A stretch of DNA of 32,794 nucleotides from Acidimicrobiales bacterium (GCA_030681555.1 JAUXRW010000105.1:1-32794), one strand, 5' to 3'. Positions 8,100 through 16,037 are shown, counted from the stretch's first letter. Notes: a model not told the origin generated them from the sequence alone. Numbers and translations: made by a program.

Positions 8100-8417
8100 G
8101 CTGGCCTGAAGATCAAGAAGGGTGACCGCGTCCGCGTGCTCACCGGCAAGGACCGCGGCAAGGCCGGTGAGGTCATGCGCGCCATCCCCGAGACCGGCAA
8201 GGTGATCGTCGACGGCGTCAATGTCGTCAAGAAGCACCAGCGGGCCACCAAGGCCACGATGCAGGGTGGGATCATCGACAAGGACATGCCGATCCCCGTG
8301 GCCAACGTGGCCCTCATCTGCCCGAGCTGCGGCAAGGCCACGCGGGTGGGCTACAAGTTCGGCGGCGACGGCACCAAGGTGCGCGTCTGCAAGAAGTGCG
8401 CAGGAGAGATGCCGTGA
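8097..8417 (+). CDS. rplX: 50S ribosomal protein L24, zinc-ribbon type
   Basis: L24 starts 50S assembly by binding the 5' domain of 23S rRNA. The 106 residues begin with the KOW motif [22 protein letters not shown], then [25 protein letters not shown]. The C-terminal part has two CxxC pairs (C75, C78, C98, C101), so this is the zinc-binding form. An SD of the GGGAGGG type lies in the preceding repeat. The stop overlaps rplE's GTG (GTGA). Confidence 0.97.
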   Translation: MAGLKIKKGDRVRVLTGKDRGKAGEVMRAIPETGKVIVDGVNVVKKHQRATKATMQGGIIDKDMPIPVANVALICPSCGKATRVGYKFGGDGTKVRVCKKCAGEMP

Positions 8418-9001
8418 CCGACACCGCCACCACCCCCACCACGGTCGAGGCGCCGCGCCTCAAGGTCCGGTACGACGAGGAGATCCGCGCCGCCCTGCAG
8501 GAGAGCCTCGGCCTCCCGAACATCATGCAGGTGCCGCGGCTCGAGAAGATCGTCCTCAACATGGGGGTCGGCGCAGCCCTCGGCCAGCCGTCGCTCCTCG
8601 AGGGCGCGGTCGCCGACCTGACCCGGATCGCCGGCCAGAAGCCGGTCGTCACCCGGGCGAAGAAATCCATCGCCAACTTCAAGCTGCGCGAGGGCTACGC
8701 CATCGGCACCAAGGTGACGCTGCGCGGGGCCCGGATGTGGGAGTTCCTTGACCGGCTCATCAGCCTGTCGATCCCCCGCATCCGTGACTTCCGCGGCCTC
8801 AACCCGCGGTCGTTCGACGGCCGTGGCAACTACACGTTCGGCGTAACCGAACAGCTGATCTTCCCCGAGGTCGACTACGACTCGATCGATGCCCCCCGCG
8901 GCATGGACATCACGATCGTGACGACTGCGACCACCGACGCCGAAGGCAAGGCCCTGCTCGATGCCTTCGGCTTCCCGTTCAAACGTGAAGGGCAGAGCTG
9001 A
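8414..9001 (+). CDS. rplE: 50S ribosomal protein L5
   Basis: L5 binds 5S rRNA and contacts P-site tRNA. The product has 195 residues from a GTG overlapping the rplX stop, with AGGAGAG just upstream. After a short Thr-rich N-terminal extension ([12 protein letters not shown]) come [75 protein letters not shown] and [22 protein letters not shown]. Everything after residue 15 is a standard L5. The stop overlaps rpsN (TGATG). Confidence 0.97.
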   Translation: MTDTATTPTTVEAPRLKVRYDEEIRAALQESLGLPNIMQVPRLEKIVLNMGVGAALGQPSLLEGAVADLTRIAGQKPVVTRAKKSIANFKLREGYAIGTKVTLRGARMWEFLDRLISLSIPRIRDFRGLNPRSFDGRGNYTFGVTEQLIFPEVDYDSIDAPRGMDITIVTTATTDAEGKALLDAFGFPFKREGQS

Positions 9002-9186
9002 TGGCCAAGAAGGCGCTCATCCAGAAGCAGCAGCGGACCCCGAAGTTCAAGGTCCGGGCGTACACGCGCTGCAAGCGGTGCGGTCGTCCGCACTCCGTCT
9101 ACCGGAAGTTCGGCCTCTGCCGTGTGTGCCTCCGCGAGATGGTGCACGCGGGGGAGATCCCCGGCGTGACGAAGGCCAGCTGGTGA
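9001..9186 (+). CDS. rpsN: 30S ribosomal protein S14, type Z
   Basis: S14 is a 30S head protein. At 61 residues this is the short zinc-binding form (S14 type Z, rpsZ), with CxxC pairs at C24/C27 and C40/C43 and the motifs [20 protein letters not shown] and [19 protein letters not shown]. Actinobacteria often hold a second, zinc-free S14 elsewhere for zinc starvation; none is seen in this window. It overlaps rplE by one base and rpsH follows after 13 bases. Confidence 0.98.
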   Translation: MAKKALIQKQQRTPKFKVRAYTRCKRCGRPHSVYRKFGLCRVCLREMVHAGEIPGVTKASW

Positions 9187-9199
9187 GGGGAGCCGCACG

Positions 9200-9604
9200 A
9201 TGACCATGACCGACCCCATCTCCGACATGCTGACCCGCATCCGCAACGCGAACGTCGCGATGCACGACGACGTCCGCATGCCCAGCTCCAAGGTGAAGGA
9301 AGCCCTCGCCGAGATCCTCCACAAGGAGGGCTACATCGACGGCTACGAGGCCTCCGACAACCCCGAACGCCCCGGCCGCGTGCTGCACATCCGGATGAAG
9401 TACAGCCCGGAGCGCGCCCGGGTGATCTCCGGCATCCGCCGGGTGTCCAAGCCAGGCCTGCGCGTCTACAGCCAGTCCACGAAGGTCCCTCGGGTCTTCG
9501 GCGGGCTCGGCGTCGCAGTTCTCTCGACCAGCCAGGGGCTCATGACCGACCGCGAGGCGCGCAAGCGTCGCGTGGGCGGCGAGATCCTCTGCTTCGTCTG
9601 GTAG
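9200..9604 (+). CDS. rpsH: 30S ribosomal protein S8
   Basis: S8 binds the central domain of 16S rRNA and is the usual autoregulator of the spc operon. The 134 residues contain [62 protein letters not shown] and the C-terminal signature [38 protein letters not shown] upstream is a good Shine-Dalgarno. The TAG stop is followed after six bases by another micro-ORF. Confidence 0.98.
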   Translation: MTMTDPISDMLTRIRNANVAMHDDVRMPSSKVKEALAEILHKEGYIDGYEASDNPERPGRVLHIRMKYSPERARVISGIRRVSKPGLRVYSQSTKVPRVFGGLGVAVLSTSQGLMTDREARKRRVGGEILCFVW

Positions 9605-9610
9605 GGAACC

Positions 9611-9697
9611 ATGAGCGAGCTTGCGAGCGAATCCAACAGCGCAGTCCGGTCGTTTGCCGGCACGCGCATGACCCGAGCGCGAGAGGAAGACTCTTGA
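9611..9697 (+). CDS. Bridging micro-ORF 5 (28 codons) between rpsH and rplF
   Basis: The ATG follows GGGAACC just after the rpsH stop, and the TGA overlaps the rplF TTG (TTGA). The peptide starts MSELASESNSAV and ends RMTRAREEDS. The first 22 bases (ATGAGCGAGC, then TTGCGAGCGAAT) are related to the start of the rpsQ/rplN micro-ORF, so these two spacers share a second repeat family. The end contains GAGAGGA, which is the Shine-Dalgarno of rplF. No known function. Confidence 0.38.
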   Translation: MSELASESNSAVRSFAGTRMTRAREEDS

Positions 9698-10233
9698 GCC
9701 GAATCGGCAAGGCCCCCATCCCGGTACCCAGCGGCGTCGACGTGACGATCGCGGACCGCCACATCACGGTGAAGGGCCCGAAGGGCACCCTCGAGCGTGA
9801 CCTCCCCGGCGTGATCACCATCCGCCAGGACGGCGACGAGCTGCTCGTCGAGCGTCCCAACGACGAGCGCCAGAACCGCGCCATGCACGGCCTGGTGCGC
9901 TCCCTTGTGAACAACATGGTGGTGGGCGTCCACACCGAGTTCACCAAGGAGCTCGAGATCATCGGCGTCGGCTACCGCGCCGCCGCCCAGGGCCCGACCA
10001 AGCTCGACCTCGCCCTCGGGTTCAGCCACCCCGTCTCGGTCGAGGCGCCCACGGGCGTGACCTTCGAGGTGCCCACCCCCAACCGGGTCATCATCCGAGG
10101 TGTCGACAAGGAAGCCGTCGGCCAGGTCGCCGCCAACATCCGCAAGATCCGCAAGCCCGAGCCCTACAAGGGCAAGGGCGTCCGGTACCTCGGCGAGCAG
10201 GTCGCCAAGAAGGCCGGGAAGACGGGCAAGTAG
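9694..10233 (+). CDS. rplF: 50S ribosomal protein L6
   Basis: L6 lies near the factor-binding site of the 50S subunit. The 179 residues start SRIGKAPIPVPSGVDVTI and include the first domain KGPKGTLERDLPG, the family segment VNNMVVGVHTEFTKELEIIGVGYRA, HPVSVEAPTGVTFEVPTPNRVIIRGVDKEAVGQVAANIRKIRKPEPYKGKGVRY spread over the second domain, and end in GEQVAKKAGKTGK. The start is TTG, supported by GAGAGGA six bases upstream and by exact family alignment of SRIGK. Confidence 0.97.
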   Translation: MSRIGKAPIPVPSGVDVTIADRHITVKGPKGTLERDLPGVITIRQDGDELLVERPNDERQNRAMHGLVRSLVNNMVVGVHTEFTKELEIIGVGYRAAAQGPTKLDLALGFSHPVSVEAPTGVTFEVPTPNRVIIRGVDKEAVGQVAANIRKIRKPEPYKGKGVRYLGEQVAKKAGKTGK

Positions 10234-10242
10234 AGGACCACC

Positions 10243-10608
10243 ATGAGCGTCAGCGCACAGCACAAGCGAGAGTCCCGGATCCGGCGCCACCGCCGCGTCC
10301 GCAAGAAGGTGGAGGGCTCGTCCGAGCGTCCTCGCCTCGCGGTGTTCCGCTCGAACAAGCACATCTCCGCCCAGGTGATCGACGACCGCACCGGCCGCAC
10401 GCTGGCCGCGGCGTCCACCACCGAGCCCGACCTCCGCGGCGGCGCAACCAGCAACAAGGCGGCCGCCACCCAGGTGGGGCAGCTCGTCGCCGAGCGGGCC
10501 AAGGCCGCCGGCGTCACCAAGGTCGTCTTCGACCGCGGCGGCAACCTCTACCACGGGCGCGTCGCCGCAGTCGCCGACGCAGCCCGTGAGTCCGGATTGG
10601 AGCTCTAG
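10243..10608 (+). CDS. rplR: 50S ribosomal protein L18
   Basis: L18 binds 5S rRNA together with L5. The 121 residues include a basic start ([19 protein letters not shown]), [81 protein letters not shown] at the end. The DRGG and YHGRV elements are typical. It starts with ATG after AGAGGACC. Its stop is followed by a repeat carrying a 37-codon frame before rpsE. Confidence 0.97.
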   Translation: MSVSAQHKRESRIRRHRRVRKKVEGSSERPRLAVFRSNKHISAQVIDDRTGRTLAAASTTEPDLRGGATSNKAAATQVGQLVAERAKAAGVTKVVFDRGGNLYHGRVAAVADAARESGLEL

Positions 10609-10610
10609 AC

Positions 10611-10724
10611 ATGTTTCGCACCCACAAGCAGAGCTTGCTCGGCGAGCTGATGAGGTCTGCGCCGATGAGGTCTGCGCCGACACGGCAACGCCGGATCGGC
10701 TCCGACACAGAGGGAAGCGTCTGA
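10611..10724 (+). CDS. Bridging micro-ORF 6 (37 codons) between rplR and rpsE
   Basis: The ATG comes two bases after the rplR stop and the TGA overlaps the rpsE ATG (TGATG). The peptide starts [13 protein letters not shown] and ends [11 protein letters not shown], very close to the rpsS/rplV one. In the middle it carries a duplicated MRSAP from a 15-base tandem duplication that keeps the frame. A Shine-Dalgarno AGAGGGAAG lies in the end. The in-frame duplication is compatible with selection on the open frame, but one event proves little. Confidence 0.42.
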   Translation: MFRTHKQSLLGELMRSAPMRSAPTRQRRIGSDTEGSV

Positions 10725-10726
10725 TG
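10613..10726 (+). repeat. Dispersed spacer repeat, copy 4, with a 15-base tandem duplication
   Basis: CACAAGCAGAGCTTGCTCGG at 10623-10642 matches copy 1 exactly; hairpin GCTTGC (10633-10638) with GCGAGC (10642-10647). GATGAGGTCTGCGCC occurs twice head to tail (10649-10663 and 10664-10678). The right end CACAGAGGGAAGC then GTCTGATGG differs from copy 1 at one base. Confidence 0.85.
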
Positions 10727-11350
10727 GCAAACGGATCAGGTCCCCCCCGCGGTCGCGATCGCGCTCGCGAGGATCGCGAGAACCCGCGGCAGTCCACCGA
10801 CACCACCCTGCGCGAGTCGCGGGTGATCAACATCAACCGCGTCGCCAAGGTGGTCAAGGGCGGTCGGCGCTTCAGCTTCACCGCCCTGGTCGTCATCGGC
10901 GACGGCAACGGCCGGGTGGGGCTGGGCTACGGCAAGGCCAAGGAGGTACCCCTCGCCATCCAGAAGGGCACGGAGGAAGCGCGGAAGAACCTCTTCCAAG
11001 TGCCGCTCGCCGGTTCCACCGTCACGCACCAGATCATCGGGCAGATGGGCGCCGGCCGGGTGCTGCTCAAGCCCGCCGCTCCCGGCACCGGCGTCATCGC
11101 CGGTGGCGCCGCCCGCGCCATCCTCGAGGAGGCCGGCGTGCACGACGTGCTCTGCAAGTCGCTCGGGTCGTCCAACCACATCAACGTCGCCCGCGCCACG
11201 ATCGCCGGGCTCAAGGCGCTGAAGCGGCCGGACGAGATCGCCCGGTTGCGTGGCCTCGATCCCGAGGACTTCGTCCCGAAGGGCCTGCTCGAGGCGTACC
11301 GCCGCAGCGAGCGCGGTCCGCAGGCCCACGTGCCCGAGGAGGTCGCCTGA
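10724..11350 (+). CDS. rpsE: 30S ribosomal protein S5
   Basis: S5 helps control decoding accuracy and lies at the mRNA entry. The product has 208 residues. A 30-residue basic N-terminus is followed by [51 protein letters not shown] (the double-stranded RNA-binding part and loop) and the second domain [37 protein letters not shown], then [17 protein letters not shown]. The ATG in TGATG with AGAGGGAAG upstream sets the start; the frame is also open further upstream through the repeat, but the family starts near here. It overlaps rpmD by one base. Confidence 0.97.
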   Translation: MANGSGPPRGRDRAREDRENPRQSTDTTLRESRVININRVAKVVKGGRRFSFTALVVIGDGNGRVGLGYGKAKEVPLAIQKGTEEARKNLFQVPLAGSTVTHQIIGQMGAGRVLLKPAAPGTGVIAGGAARAILEEAGVHDVLCKSLGSSNHINVARATIAGLKALKRPDEIARLRGLDPEDFVPKGLLEAYRRSERGPQAHVPEEVA

Positions 11351-11550
11351 TGGCCGGCGAAGGCACCATCACCGTCACCCAGGTGAAGTCCGCCATCGGC
11401 ACCAAGCCGAAGCAGCGCGGCACCCTCCGCGCCCTCGGCCTCGGCCGCATCGGCAAGTCGAACACCCTTCCCGACCGTCCCGAGATCCGGGGGATGCTGG
11501 CCCGAGTGCCGCACCTCATCTCGGTGGAGGAGCAGCAGGCCAATGGCTGA
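11350..11550 (+). CDS. rpmD: 50S ribosomal protein L30
   Basis: L30 is a small 50S protein present in most actinobacteria. The 66 residues include ITVTQVKSAIGTKPKQRGTLRALGLGRIGKSNTLPDRPEIRGMLARVPHLI, covering the complete ferredoxin-like fold, and end in EEQQANG. The ATG overlaps the rpsE stop (TGATG), and the last eight bases overlap the start of rplO, so coupling on both sides is tight. Confidence 0.97.
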   Translation: MAGEGTITVTQVKSAIGTKPKQRGTLRALGLGRIGKSNTLPDRPEIRGMLARVPHLISVEEQQANG

Positions 11551-12043
11551 GCCCATCAAGATCCACGACCTCAAGCCCCCCGCGGGCTCCAACAAGCGCA
11601 AGAAGCGCGTCGGCCGCGGCATCAGCGGCAAGGGCGGCAAGACCGCCGGCCGCGGCACCAAGGGCCAGAAGGCCAGGAGCAAGGTCCCCGCCAGCTTCGA
11701 GGGCGGGCAGATGCCGCTGCACATGCGGATCCCGAAGCTCAAGGGCTTCAACAACCCGTTCCGGGTGGAGTACCAGGGCATCAACCTCGACGTGATCGAG
11801 GCGACCGAGCTGACCGAGGTCAGCCCGGCGATCCTCCACGCCCGGGGCCTGGCGCACAAGGGCGCGCTCATCAAGGTGCTGGGGCGCGGCGAGCTGAGCC
11901 GTGCGGTGACCGTGGAGGCGCACGCCTTCTCGAAGTCCGCAGAGGCAGCCATCACCGCCGCCGGCGGTACCGTTGAGATCTTGTCCAAGCCGTGGGGCGA
12001 CCGTCGCCCGCCGGTCAAGGGCAACCAGTTCGCCAACCGCTGA
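11543..12043 (+). CDS. rplO: 50S ribosomal protein L15
   Basis: L15 is a late assembly protein of the 50S subunit. The 166 residues begin IKIHDLKPPAGSNKRKKRVGRGISGKGGKTAGRGTKGQKAR, the glycine/basic N-terminal extension of the family, followed by FEGGQMPLHMRIPKLKGF, NLDVIEATELTEVSPAIL and VTVEAHAFSKSAEAAITAAGGTVEIL. It ends with a tail KPWGDRRPPVKGNQFANR slightly longer than usual. The start overlaps rpmD by eight bases. secY follows after 50 bases that hold one small hairpin. Confidence 0.97.
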   Translation: MAEPIKIHDLKPPAGSNKRKKRVGRGISGKGGKTAGRGTKGQKARSKVPASFEGGQMPLHMRIPKLKGFNNPFRVEYQGINLDVIEATELTEVSPAILHARGLAHKGALIKVLGRGELSRAVTVEAHAFSKSAEAAITAAGGTVEILSKPWGDRRPPVKGNQFANR

Positions 12044-12055
12044 TCGACATCGTCC

Positions 12056-12070
12056 GCTGCCGCTGGCAGC
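12056..12070 (+). promoter_or_regulatory. Small hairpin in the rplO-secY spacer
   Basis: GCTGCC (12056-12061) pairs with GGCAGC (12065-12070) around loop GCT. No T-run follows. CCAGGAGC shortly downstream is the Shine-Dalgarno of secY. Confidence 0.35.
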
Positions 12071-12093
12071 GCTGCTGACCAGGAGCCCAGCCT

Positions 12094-13413
12094 GTGCTGT
12101 CCAGCGTCCGGAACACGTTCAGGGTCCCCGATCTCCGGGGCAAGATCCTGTTCACCCTGTTCATCCTCGCCCTCTACCGGTTCGGCGGCTTCATCCCTGC
12201 GCCCGGCATCGACCTCGACGCCGTGGAGGAGCTGCGCCGCCAGGCGGAGCAGGGTGCGGGTGTGCTCGGCTTCCTGCAGCTGTTCTCCGGCGGCGCGCTC
12301 ACGCAGTTCGCCCTGTTCGCGCTCGGGATCATGCCGTACATCACGGCGTCGATCATCATGCAGATCCTCACGGTGGTGATCCCCAAGCTGGAGGAGTGGC
12401 AGCAGATGGGGGCGGTGGGCCAGCGCAAGATCACGCAGTGGACCCGCTACCTCGCAATCACCATCGCGCTGCTCCAGTCCACGGGCCTCGCCTTCCTGTT
12501 CCACAACGGCGGCGGCGGCCTGCTCGGGGGCGGGGGGAACTCCACCGGCCTCGACGTCCTGCCGACGTTCACGCCGTTCCGCGTGATCGTGGTCGTGCTG
12601 ACCCTCACGGCGGGGCACGCCCTGCTGATGTGGATGGGCGAGCTCATCAGCCAGCGCGGCATCGGCAACGGCATGTCGCTGCTCATCTTCGCCTCCGTCG
12701 TCAGCTCCTTCCCCGCCGCCGGCGCGCAGCTCCGCGCCGAGAAGGGCACCGCCCTCCTCGTGATCCTCCTCGGCCTCGCCATCGTGCTGCTCGTGGCCAT
12801 CGTGTTCGTCGAGCAGGGGCAGCGCCGGATCCCGGTCCAGTTCGCCAAGCGGGTGGTGGGCCGGCGCATGTACGGCGGCCAGAGCACGTACATCCCACTG
12901 AAGGTCAACCAGTCGGGCGTGATCCCGATCATCTTCGCCAGCTCGGTGCTCTACCTCCCGGTGCTGCTCACCAACGTGCTCCCCTCGTCCGGGTGGGGCG
13001 CCTCCGTGCAGAGCTGGGTGAGCAACAACCTGGTGCAGCCCGACTCGATCTTCTACGTGATCGTCTACGGCTTCCTGATCATCGGCTTCGCCTACTTCTA
13101 CACGGCCATCGCCTTCGACCCGGCGCAGCAGGCCGAGAACATCCGCAAGCAGGGCGGGTTCATCCCGGGGATCCGCCCCGGTCCCCAGACCGAGCGCTAC
13201 CTCGGCCGGATCCTCACGCGCATCACGCTGCCGGGCGCCCTCTTCATCGCATTCATCGCCCTGCTCCCATCGCTCCTCCTGGCCTTCGCCGACGTCCAGA
13301 ACTTCCCGTTCGCCGGCACCTCGATCCTCATCGCGGTCGGCGTGGCCCTGGAGACGATGAAGCAGATCGACAGCCAGCTCATGATGCGCAACTACGAGGG
13401 GTTCCTGAAGTGA
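12094..13413 (+). CDS. secY: Protein translocase subunit SecY
   Basis: SecY is the channel of the SecYEG translocon in the cytoplasmic membrane. The 439-residue product has the usual length and ten predicted hydrophobic segments. The first follows RVPDLRGKILFTLFILALYR; the family's plug-region sequence GALTQFALFALGIMPYITASIIMQ is at about 67-90; MGELISQRGIGNGMSL is at 181-196; and GGFIPGIRPGPQTERYL is in the late cytoplasmic loop. A Gly-rich stretch near 138-150 lies in an outside loop. The start is GTG with AGGAG about nine bases upstream. adk and map follow, the standard spc operon ending. Confidence 0.98.
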   Translation: MLSSVRNTFRVPDLRGKILFTLFILALYRFGGFIPAPGIDLDAVEELRRQAEQGAGVLGFLQLFSGGALTQFALFALGIMPYITASIIMQILTVVIPKLEEWQQMGAVGQRKITQWTRYLAITIALLQSTGLAFLFHNGGGGLLGGGGNSTGLDVLPTFTPFRVIVVVLTLTAGHALLMWMGELISQRGIGNGMSLLIFASVVSSFPAAGAQLRAEKGTALLVILLGLAIVLLVAIVFVEQGQRRIPVQFAKRVVGRRMYGGQSTYIPLKVNQSGVIPIIFASSVLYLPVLLTNVLPSSGWGASVQSWVSNNLVQPDSIFYVIVYGFLIIGFAYFYTAIAFDPAQQAENIRKQGGFIPGIRPGPQTERYLGRILTRITLPGALFIAFIALLPSLLLAFADVQNFPFAGTSILIAVGVALETMKQIDSQLMMRNYEGFLK

Positions 13414-13432
13414 GCCCCCCCAGGTTGGCCTC

Positions 13433-14089
13433 GTGATCGACGGCACCCGGCTCGTCATCCTCGGGCGCCAGGGCGCAGGCAAGGGCACGCAGTGCGTGCG
13501 GCTCTCCCGCCACTACGTGATCCCCCACATCTCCACGGGCGACATGCTCCGGTCGGCGGTGAAGGAGGGCACCGAGTTCGGGCTCAAGGCCAAGGCGATC
13601 ATGGACGGCGGCGACCTCGTGTCCGACGACATCATGGGCGGCGTCGTGCGCGAGCGCCTCGATCGTGACGACACGCGAGGCCGCGGCTACATCCTCGACG
13701 GGTTCCCCCGTACGGTGGGCCAGGCGGAGATCCTCCACGAGATCACCGTCGACGACCCGCTCAACCTCGTCATCGACCTCGTGGTGCCCACCGAGGTGGT
13801 GCTCGAGCGCCTCGCCGCCCGCCGGGTGTGCACCGACTGCGGTGCGAACTACTCCATCGACGCACCCCCCAAGTACGGCTGGGTGTGCGACAACTGCGGC
13901 GGCGAGGTGGTGCAGCGGGCGGACGACACTCCCGAAGCGATCCAGAAGCGGCTCGACCTGTACGAGCGCGAGACGGCGCCCCTGATCGCCTGGTACGAGG
14001 AGCGCAAGCTGCTCGCCGAGGTCGATGGCCTGGGCGCGGCGGACGAGGTCACCAATCGCATGGTGGCCGCCATCGACGCACGCCGCTGA
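13433..14089 (+). CDS. adk: Adenylate kinase, zinc-binding LID form
   Basis: Adenylate kinase equilibrates ATP + AMP with 2 ADP. The 218 residues have the P-loop GRQGAGKGT (11-19; most relatives have GPPGAGKGT), the AMP-site segment HISTGDMLR (32-40), the signature YILDGFPRTVGQAE (86-99) and a long LID carrying four cysteines, C133, C136, C152, C155, which form a structural zinc site. Many actinobacteria have a short LID, so the zinc form is worth noting. The start is GTG; relatives begin MRLVxLGxxGAGKGT, so a few extra residues (MIDGT) precede the core. Confidence 0.96.
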   Translation: MIDGTRLVILGRQGAGKGTQCVRLSRHYVIPHISTGDMLRSAVKEGTEFGLKAKAIMDGGDLVSDDIMGGVVRERLDRDDTRGRGYILDGFPRTVGQAEILHEITVDDPLNLVIDLVVPTEVVLERLAARRVCTDCGANYSIDAPPKYGWVCDNCGGEVVQRADDTPEAIQKRLDLYERETAPLIAWYEERKLLAEVDGLGAADEVTNRMVAAIDARR

Positions 14090-14100
14090 GGCGCTCCGGC

Positions 14101-14847
14101 ATGCGGCGCTCTGCGGACGACCTGGCGAAGATGCGTCGCGCCGGGCGCGTGGTGGCCGAGATGCACGCGGCGATCCGCCAGGCCCTCCGGCCCGGGGTGA
14201 CGACGGCCGAGCTGGACCGCATCGGCCGTGGCGTGATCGAGCGGCGCGGCGCAAGGTCCAACTTCCTCGGCTACGGGTACCCGCCGTTCACCGGCGTCAT
14301 CTGCGCCTCGCCGAACGACGTCATCGTCCACGGTGTGCCCGGCCCGGTCCGGCTCGAGGAGGGCGACATCATCTCCATCGACTGCGGGGCGATCGTCGAG
14401 GGCTGGCACGGCGACGCCGCCTTCACCGCCGGCATCGGTGCGATCGACCCGGAGGCAGCGCGGCTGATCGAGGTGACGGAGGCGTCGCTCGCCGCCGGGA
14501 TCCGGGCCATGCAGCCCAGCGGGCGCCTGTCCGACATCGGCGCAGCGGTCCAGCGGGTCGCCGAGGAGGCCGGGTTCTCGGTCGTCCGGGAGTACAGCGG
14601 GCACGGCATCGGCCTCGCCATGCACGAGGATCCGGACATCCCGAACTGGGGCGTCCCCGGCAAGGGGCGGCGGCTCGGGCCCGGGCAGACCTACGCCGTC
14701 GAGCCGATGGTGTGCGCGGGGCGACCGGAGACCCAGCTGCTCGACGACCAGTGGACCGTTGTCACCCGGGACGGCTCGCTGGCTGCCCACGTGGAGCACA
14801 CGATCGCCGTCACCGAGCACGGACCGGAGATCCTCACCTCGGCCTAG
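14101..14847 (+). CDS. map: Methionine aminopeptidase, type I
   Basis: The enzyme removes the initiator methionine from new proteins. The 248 residues show all five metal ligands of the family: D94 and D105 in IDCGAIVEGWHGDAAFT, H168 in GHGIG, E201 in VEPMV and E232 in VEHTIAVTE, plus the catalytic H77 in VHGVP. There is no N-terminal SH3-binding zinc extension. It starts with ATG 11 bases after adk; no strong Shine-Dalgarno is evident (GCGGACGAC lies inside). It ends the spc-type transcript; a 433-base stretch follows before infA. Confidence 0.96.
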   Translation: MRRSADDLAKMRRAGRVVAEMHAAIRQALRPGVTTAELDRIGRGVIERRGARSNFLGYGYPPFTGVICASPNDVIVHGVPGPVRLEEGDIISIDCGAIVEGWHGDAAFTAGIGAIDPEAARLIEVTEASLAAGIRAMQPSGRLSDIGAAVQRVAEEAGFSVVREYSGHGIGLAMHEDPDIPNWGVPGKGRRLGPGQTYAVEPMVCAGRPETQLLDDQWTVVTRDGSLAAHVEHTIAVTEHGPEILTSA

Positions 14848-15162
14848 TGTCCCGGCAGGCTGACTCGCTGCGAAATCGATCGGCCAGATCCGTCCCTGGC
14901 TGCGTCCTCGGCCTCGCATTCGCTAGGGGAGTCCGTCGGCCTGCGTCTTTTGCCAGGACCGAACCTGACTCGCCCATCTCATCAACGGACCGACCTGCCG
15001 GGGAACGAGCCCGCTCCAGCTCGGGGTGGCCCCGGGCGTGCAGGCCCTCGGCGCGAGGATGCGGATCGAGCGGCGGCCGGAGGGTCGCGCGCGGGGCGTG
15101 GGACGGGGGCTAGGGTACGGGCGCTGCCGGCCCGACCCGCTGCAGCCGGTGGCGACGCCGAG
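14848..15162. other. Spacer between map and the infA promoter, no gene found
   Basis: I find no open frame with a family match in this stretch. It contains only a weak inverted repeat, GCCAG with CTGGC near 14900, and a TAGGGT hexamer at 15111-15116 that could be a -10 but lacks a good -35. A terminator for the secY-adk-map transcript would be expected here, but none with a T-run is visible. Confidence 0.6.
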
Positions 15163-15192
15163 TTGGCTTCGCCCGTCCTTGCGGCCTAGCAT
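15163..15192 (+). promoter_or_regulatory. Predicted promoter of the infA-led alpha operon
   Basis: TTGGCT (15163-15168) and TAGCAT (15187-15192) are 18 bases apart. Transcription from about 15200 would give a leader of some 80 bases. The -10 overlaps an in-frame ATG at 15191, which argues that this ATG is not the infA start. Confidence 0.5.
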
Positions 15193-15280
15193 GGCTCCTC
15201 GGCCCTGGGTCCTCCGCGGTTGCACGCGCCCCGTGCACCCGGATCGGACCCGCCACGAAGACCCCCAGGAGCGCACCACT

Positions 15281-15505
15281 CTGGCCAAGCCCAAGGAAGA
15301 CGCGATCGTCCTCGAAGGGACGGTGACCGAGCCCCTCCCGAACGCCATGTTCCGGGTCGAGCTCGAGAACGGCCACAAGGTGTTGGCCCACATCTCCGGG
15401 AAGATGCGGATGCACTACATCCGGATCCTCCCCGGGGACCGCGTTCAGGTGGAGCTCACCCCCTACGACCTCACCCGGGGTCGGATCACCTACCGCTACA
15501 AGTGA
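15281..15505 (+). CDS. infA: Translation initiation factor IF-1, apparent CTG start
   Basis: IF-1 binds the 30S A site and with IF-2 and IF-3 controls start selection. The 74 residues are a textbook IF-1: [43 protein letters not shown], then [30 protein letters not shown]. The codon matching the family's initiator Met (before AKPKED) is CTG, and AGGAG (15267-15271) lies nine bases before it, ideal spacing. In-frame ATG (15191) and GTG (15233) would add 30 or 16 unconserved residues; the ATG overlaps the predicted -10. I therefore call CTG, with GTG at 15233 as the alternative. A poor start on an initiation factor gene may give feedback control. Confidence 0.95.
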   Translation: MAKPKEDAIVLEGTVTEPLPNAMFRVELENGHKVLAHISGKMRMHYIRILPGDRVQVELTPYDLTRGRITYRYK

Positions 15506-15518
15506 ACGAGAGCCAGTG

Positions 15519-15632
15519 ATGAAGGTTCGACCCAGCGTCAAGAAGATGTGTGAGAAGTGCAAGGTGATCCGCCGCCACGGGCGCGTCAGGGTCCTCTGCA
15601 CGAACCCCCGGCACAAGCAGCGCCAGGGCTGA
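15519..15632 (+). CDS. rpmJ: 50S ribosomal protein L36
   Basis: L36 is the smallest 50S protein. The 37 residues run [20 protein letters not shown], then [17 protein letters not shown], an exact family match. The zinc ligands are C11, C14, C27 and H32, so this is the zinc-binding form. It lies 13 bases after infA and 25 before rpsM, the usual infA-rpmJ-rpsM order. Confidence 0.98.
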   Translation: MKVRPSVKKMCEKCKVIRRHGRVRVLCTNPRHKQRQG

Positions 15633-15657
15633 GCGGGACAAGGCAGGCAACGCACCC

Positions 15658-16035
15658 ATGGCACGTATCGCAGGCGTCGACATCCCCCGTGAGAAGCGGC
15701 TGGAGATCTCGCTGACCTACATCTTCGGCATCGGCCGGACCACCGCCCAGAAGATCTGCGCCGAGCTCGACCTCGACGTCGACACCCGAGTGCGGGACCT
15801 CACCGACGAAGAGGTCAACAAGATCCGCGCCTACGTCGACAACAACCTCGAGGTCGAGGGCGACCTCCGGCGGGAGGTCCAGCAGGACATCCGCCGCAAG
15901 ATGGAGATCGGCTGCTGGCAGGGCCTGCGCCACCGCAAGGGCCTCCCGGTCCGCGGTCAGCGCACCCAGACCAACGCCCGCACCCGCAAAGGCCCGAAGA
16001 AGACCGTCGCCGGCAAGAAGAAGGTGCGCAAGTGA
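15658..16035 (+). CDS. rpsM: 30S ribosomal protein S13
   Basis: S13 lies in the 30S head, contacts P-site tRNA and forms intersubunit bridges. The 125 residues include [25 protein letters not shown], the helix-two-turn-helix part, the signature [43 protein letters not shown] and a lysine-rich end [12 protein letters not shown] that threads toward the P site. The start is ATG. The usual next gene, rpsK, is separated by an unusually long 152-base spacer. Confidence 0.98.
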   Translation: MARIAGVDIPREKRLEISLTYIFGIGRTTAQKICAELDLDVDTRVRDLTDEEVNKIRAYVDNNLEVEGDLRREVQQDIRRKMEIGCWQGLRHRKGLPVRGQRTQTNARTRKGPKKTVAGKKKVRK

Positions 16036-16037
16036 CC

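Noticed and set aside
10586-10723. N-terminal extension of S5 reading back through the spacer repeat
   Set aside because: The frame is open, but the region is a repeat also found before rplV and rplX, and S5 with its Shine-Dalgarno starts at 10724.
10927-13488. Reverse-strand open frame of 853 codons opposite rpsE to secY
   Set aside because: It is a shadow of five well-identified sense genes and has low-complexity composition without a recognisable domain.
15191-15280. N-terminally extended IF-1 from ATG 15191
   Set aside because: The extension is not seen in the family, the ATG overlaps a predicted -10, and a well-placed AGGAG precedes the CTG at the conserved start.
14848-15280. tRNA gene in the map-infA spacer
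   Set aside because: No cloverleaf arms, no TTCGA loop and no 3' acceptor pairing could be found on either strand.
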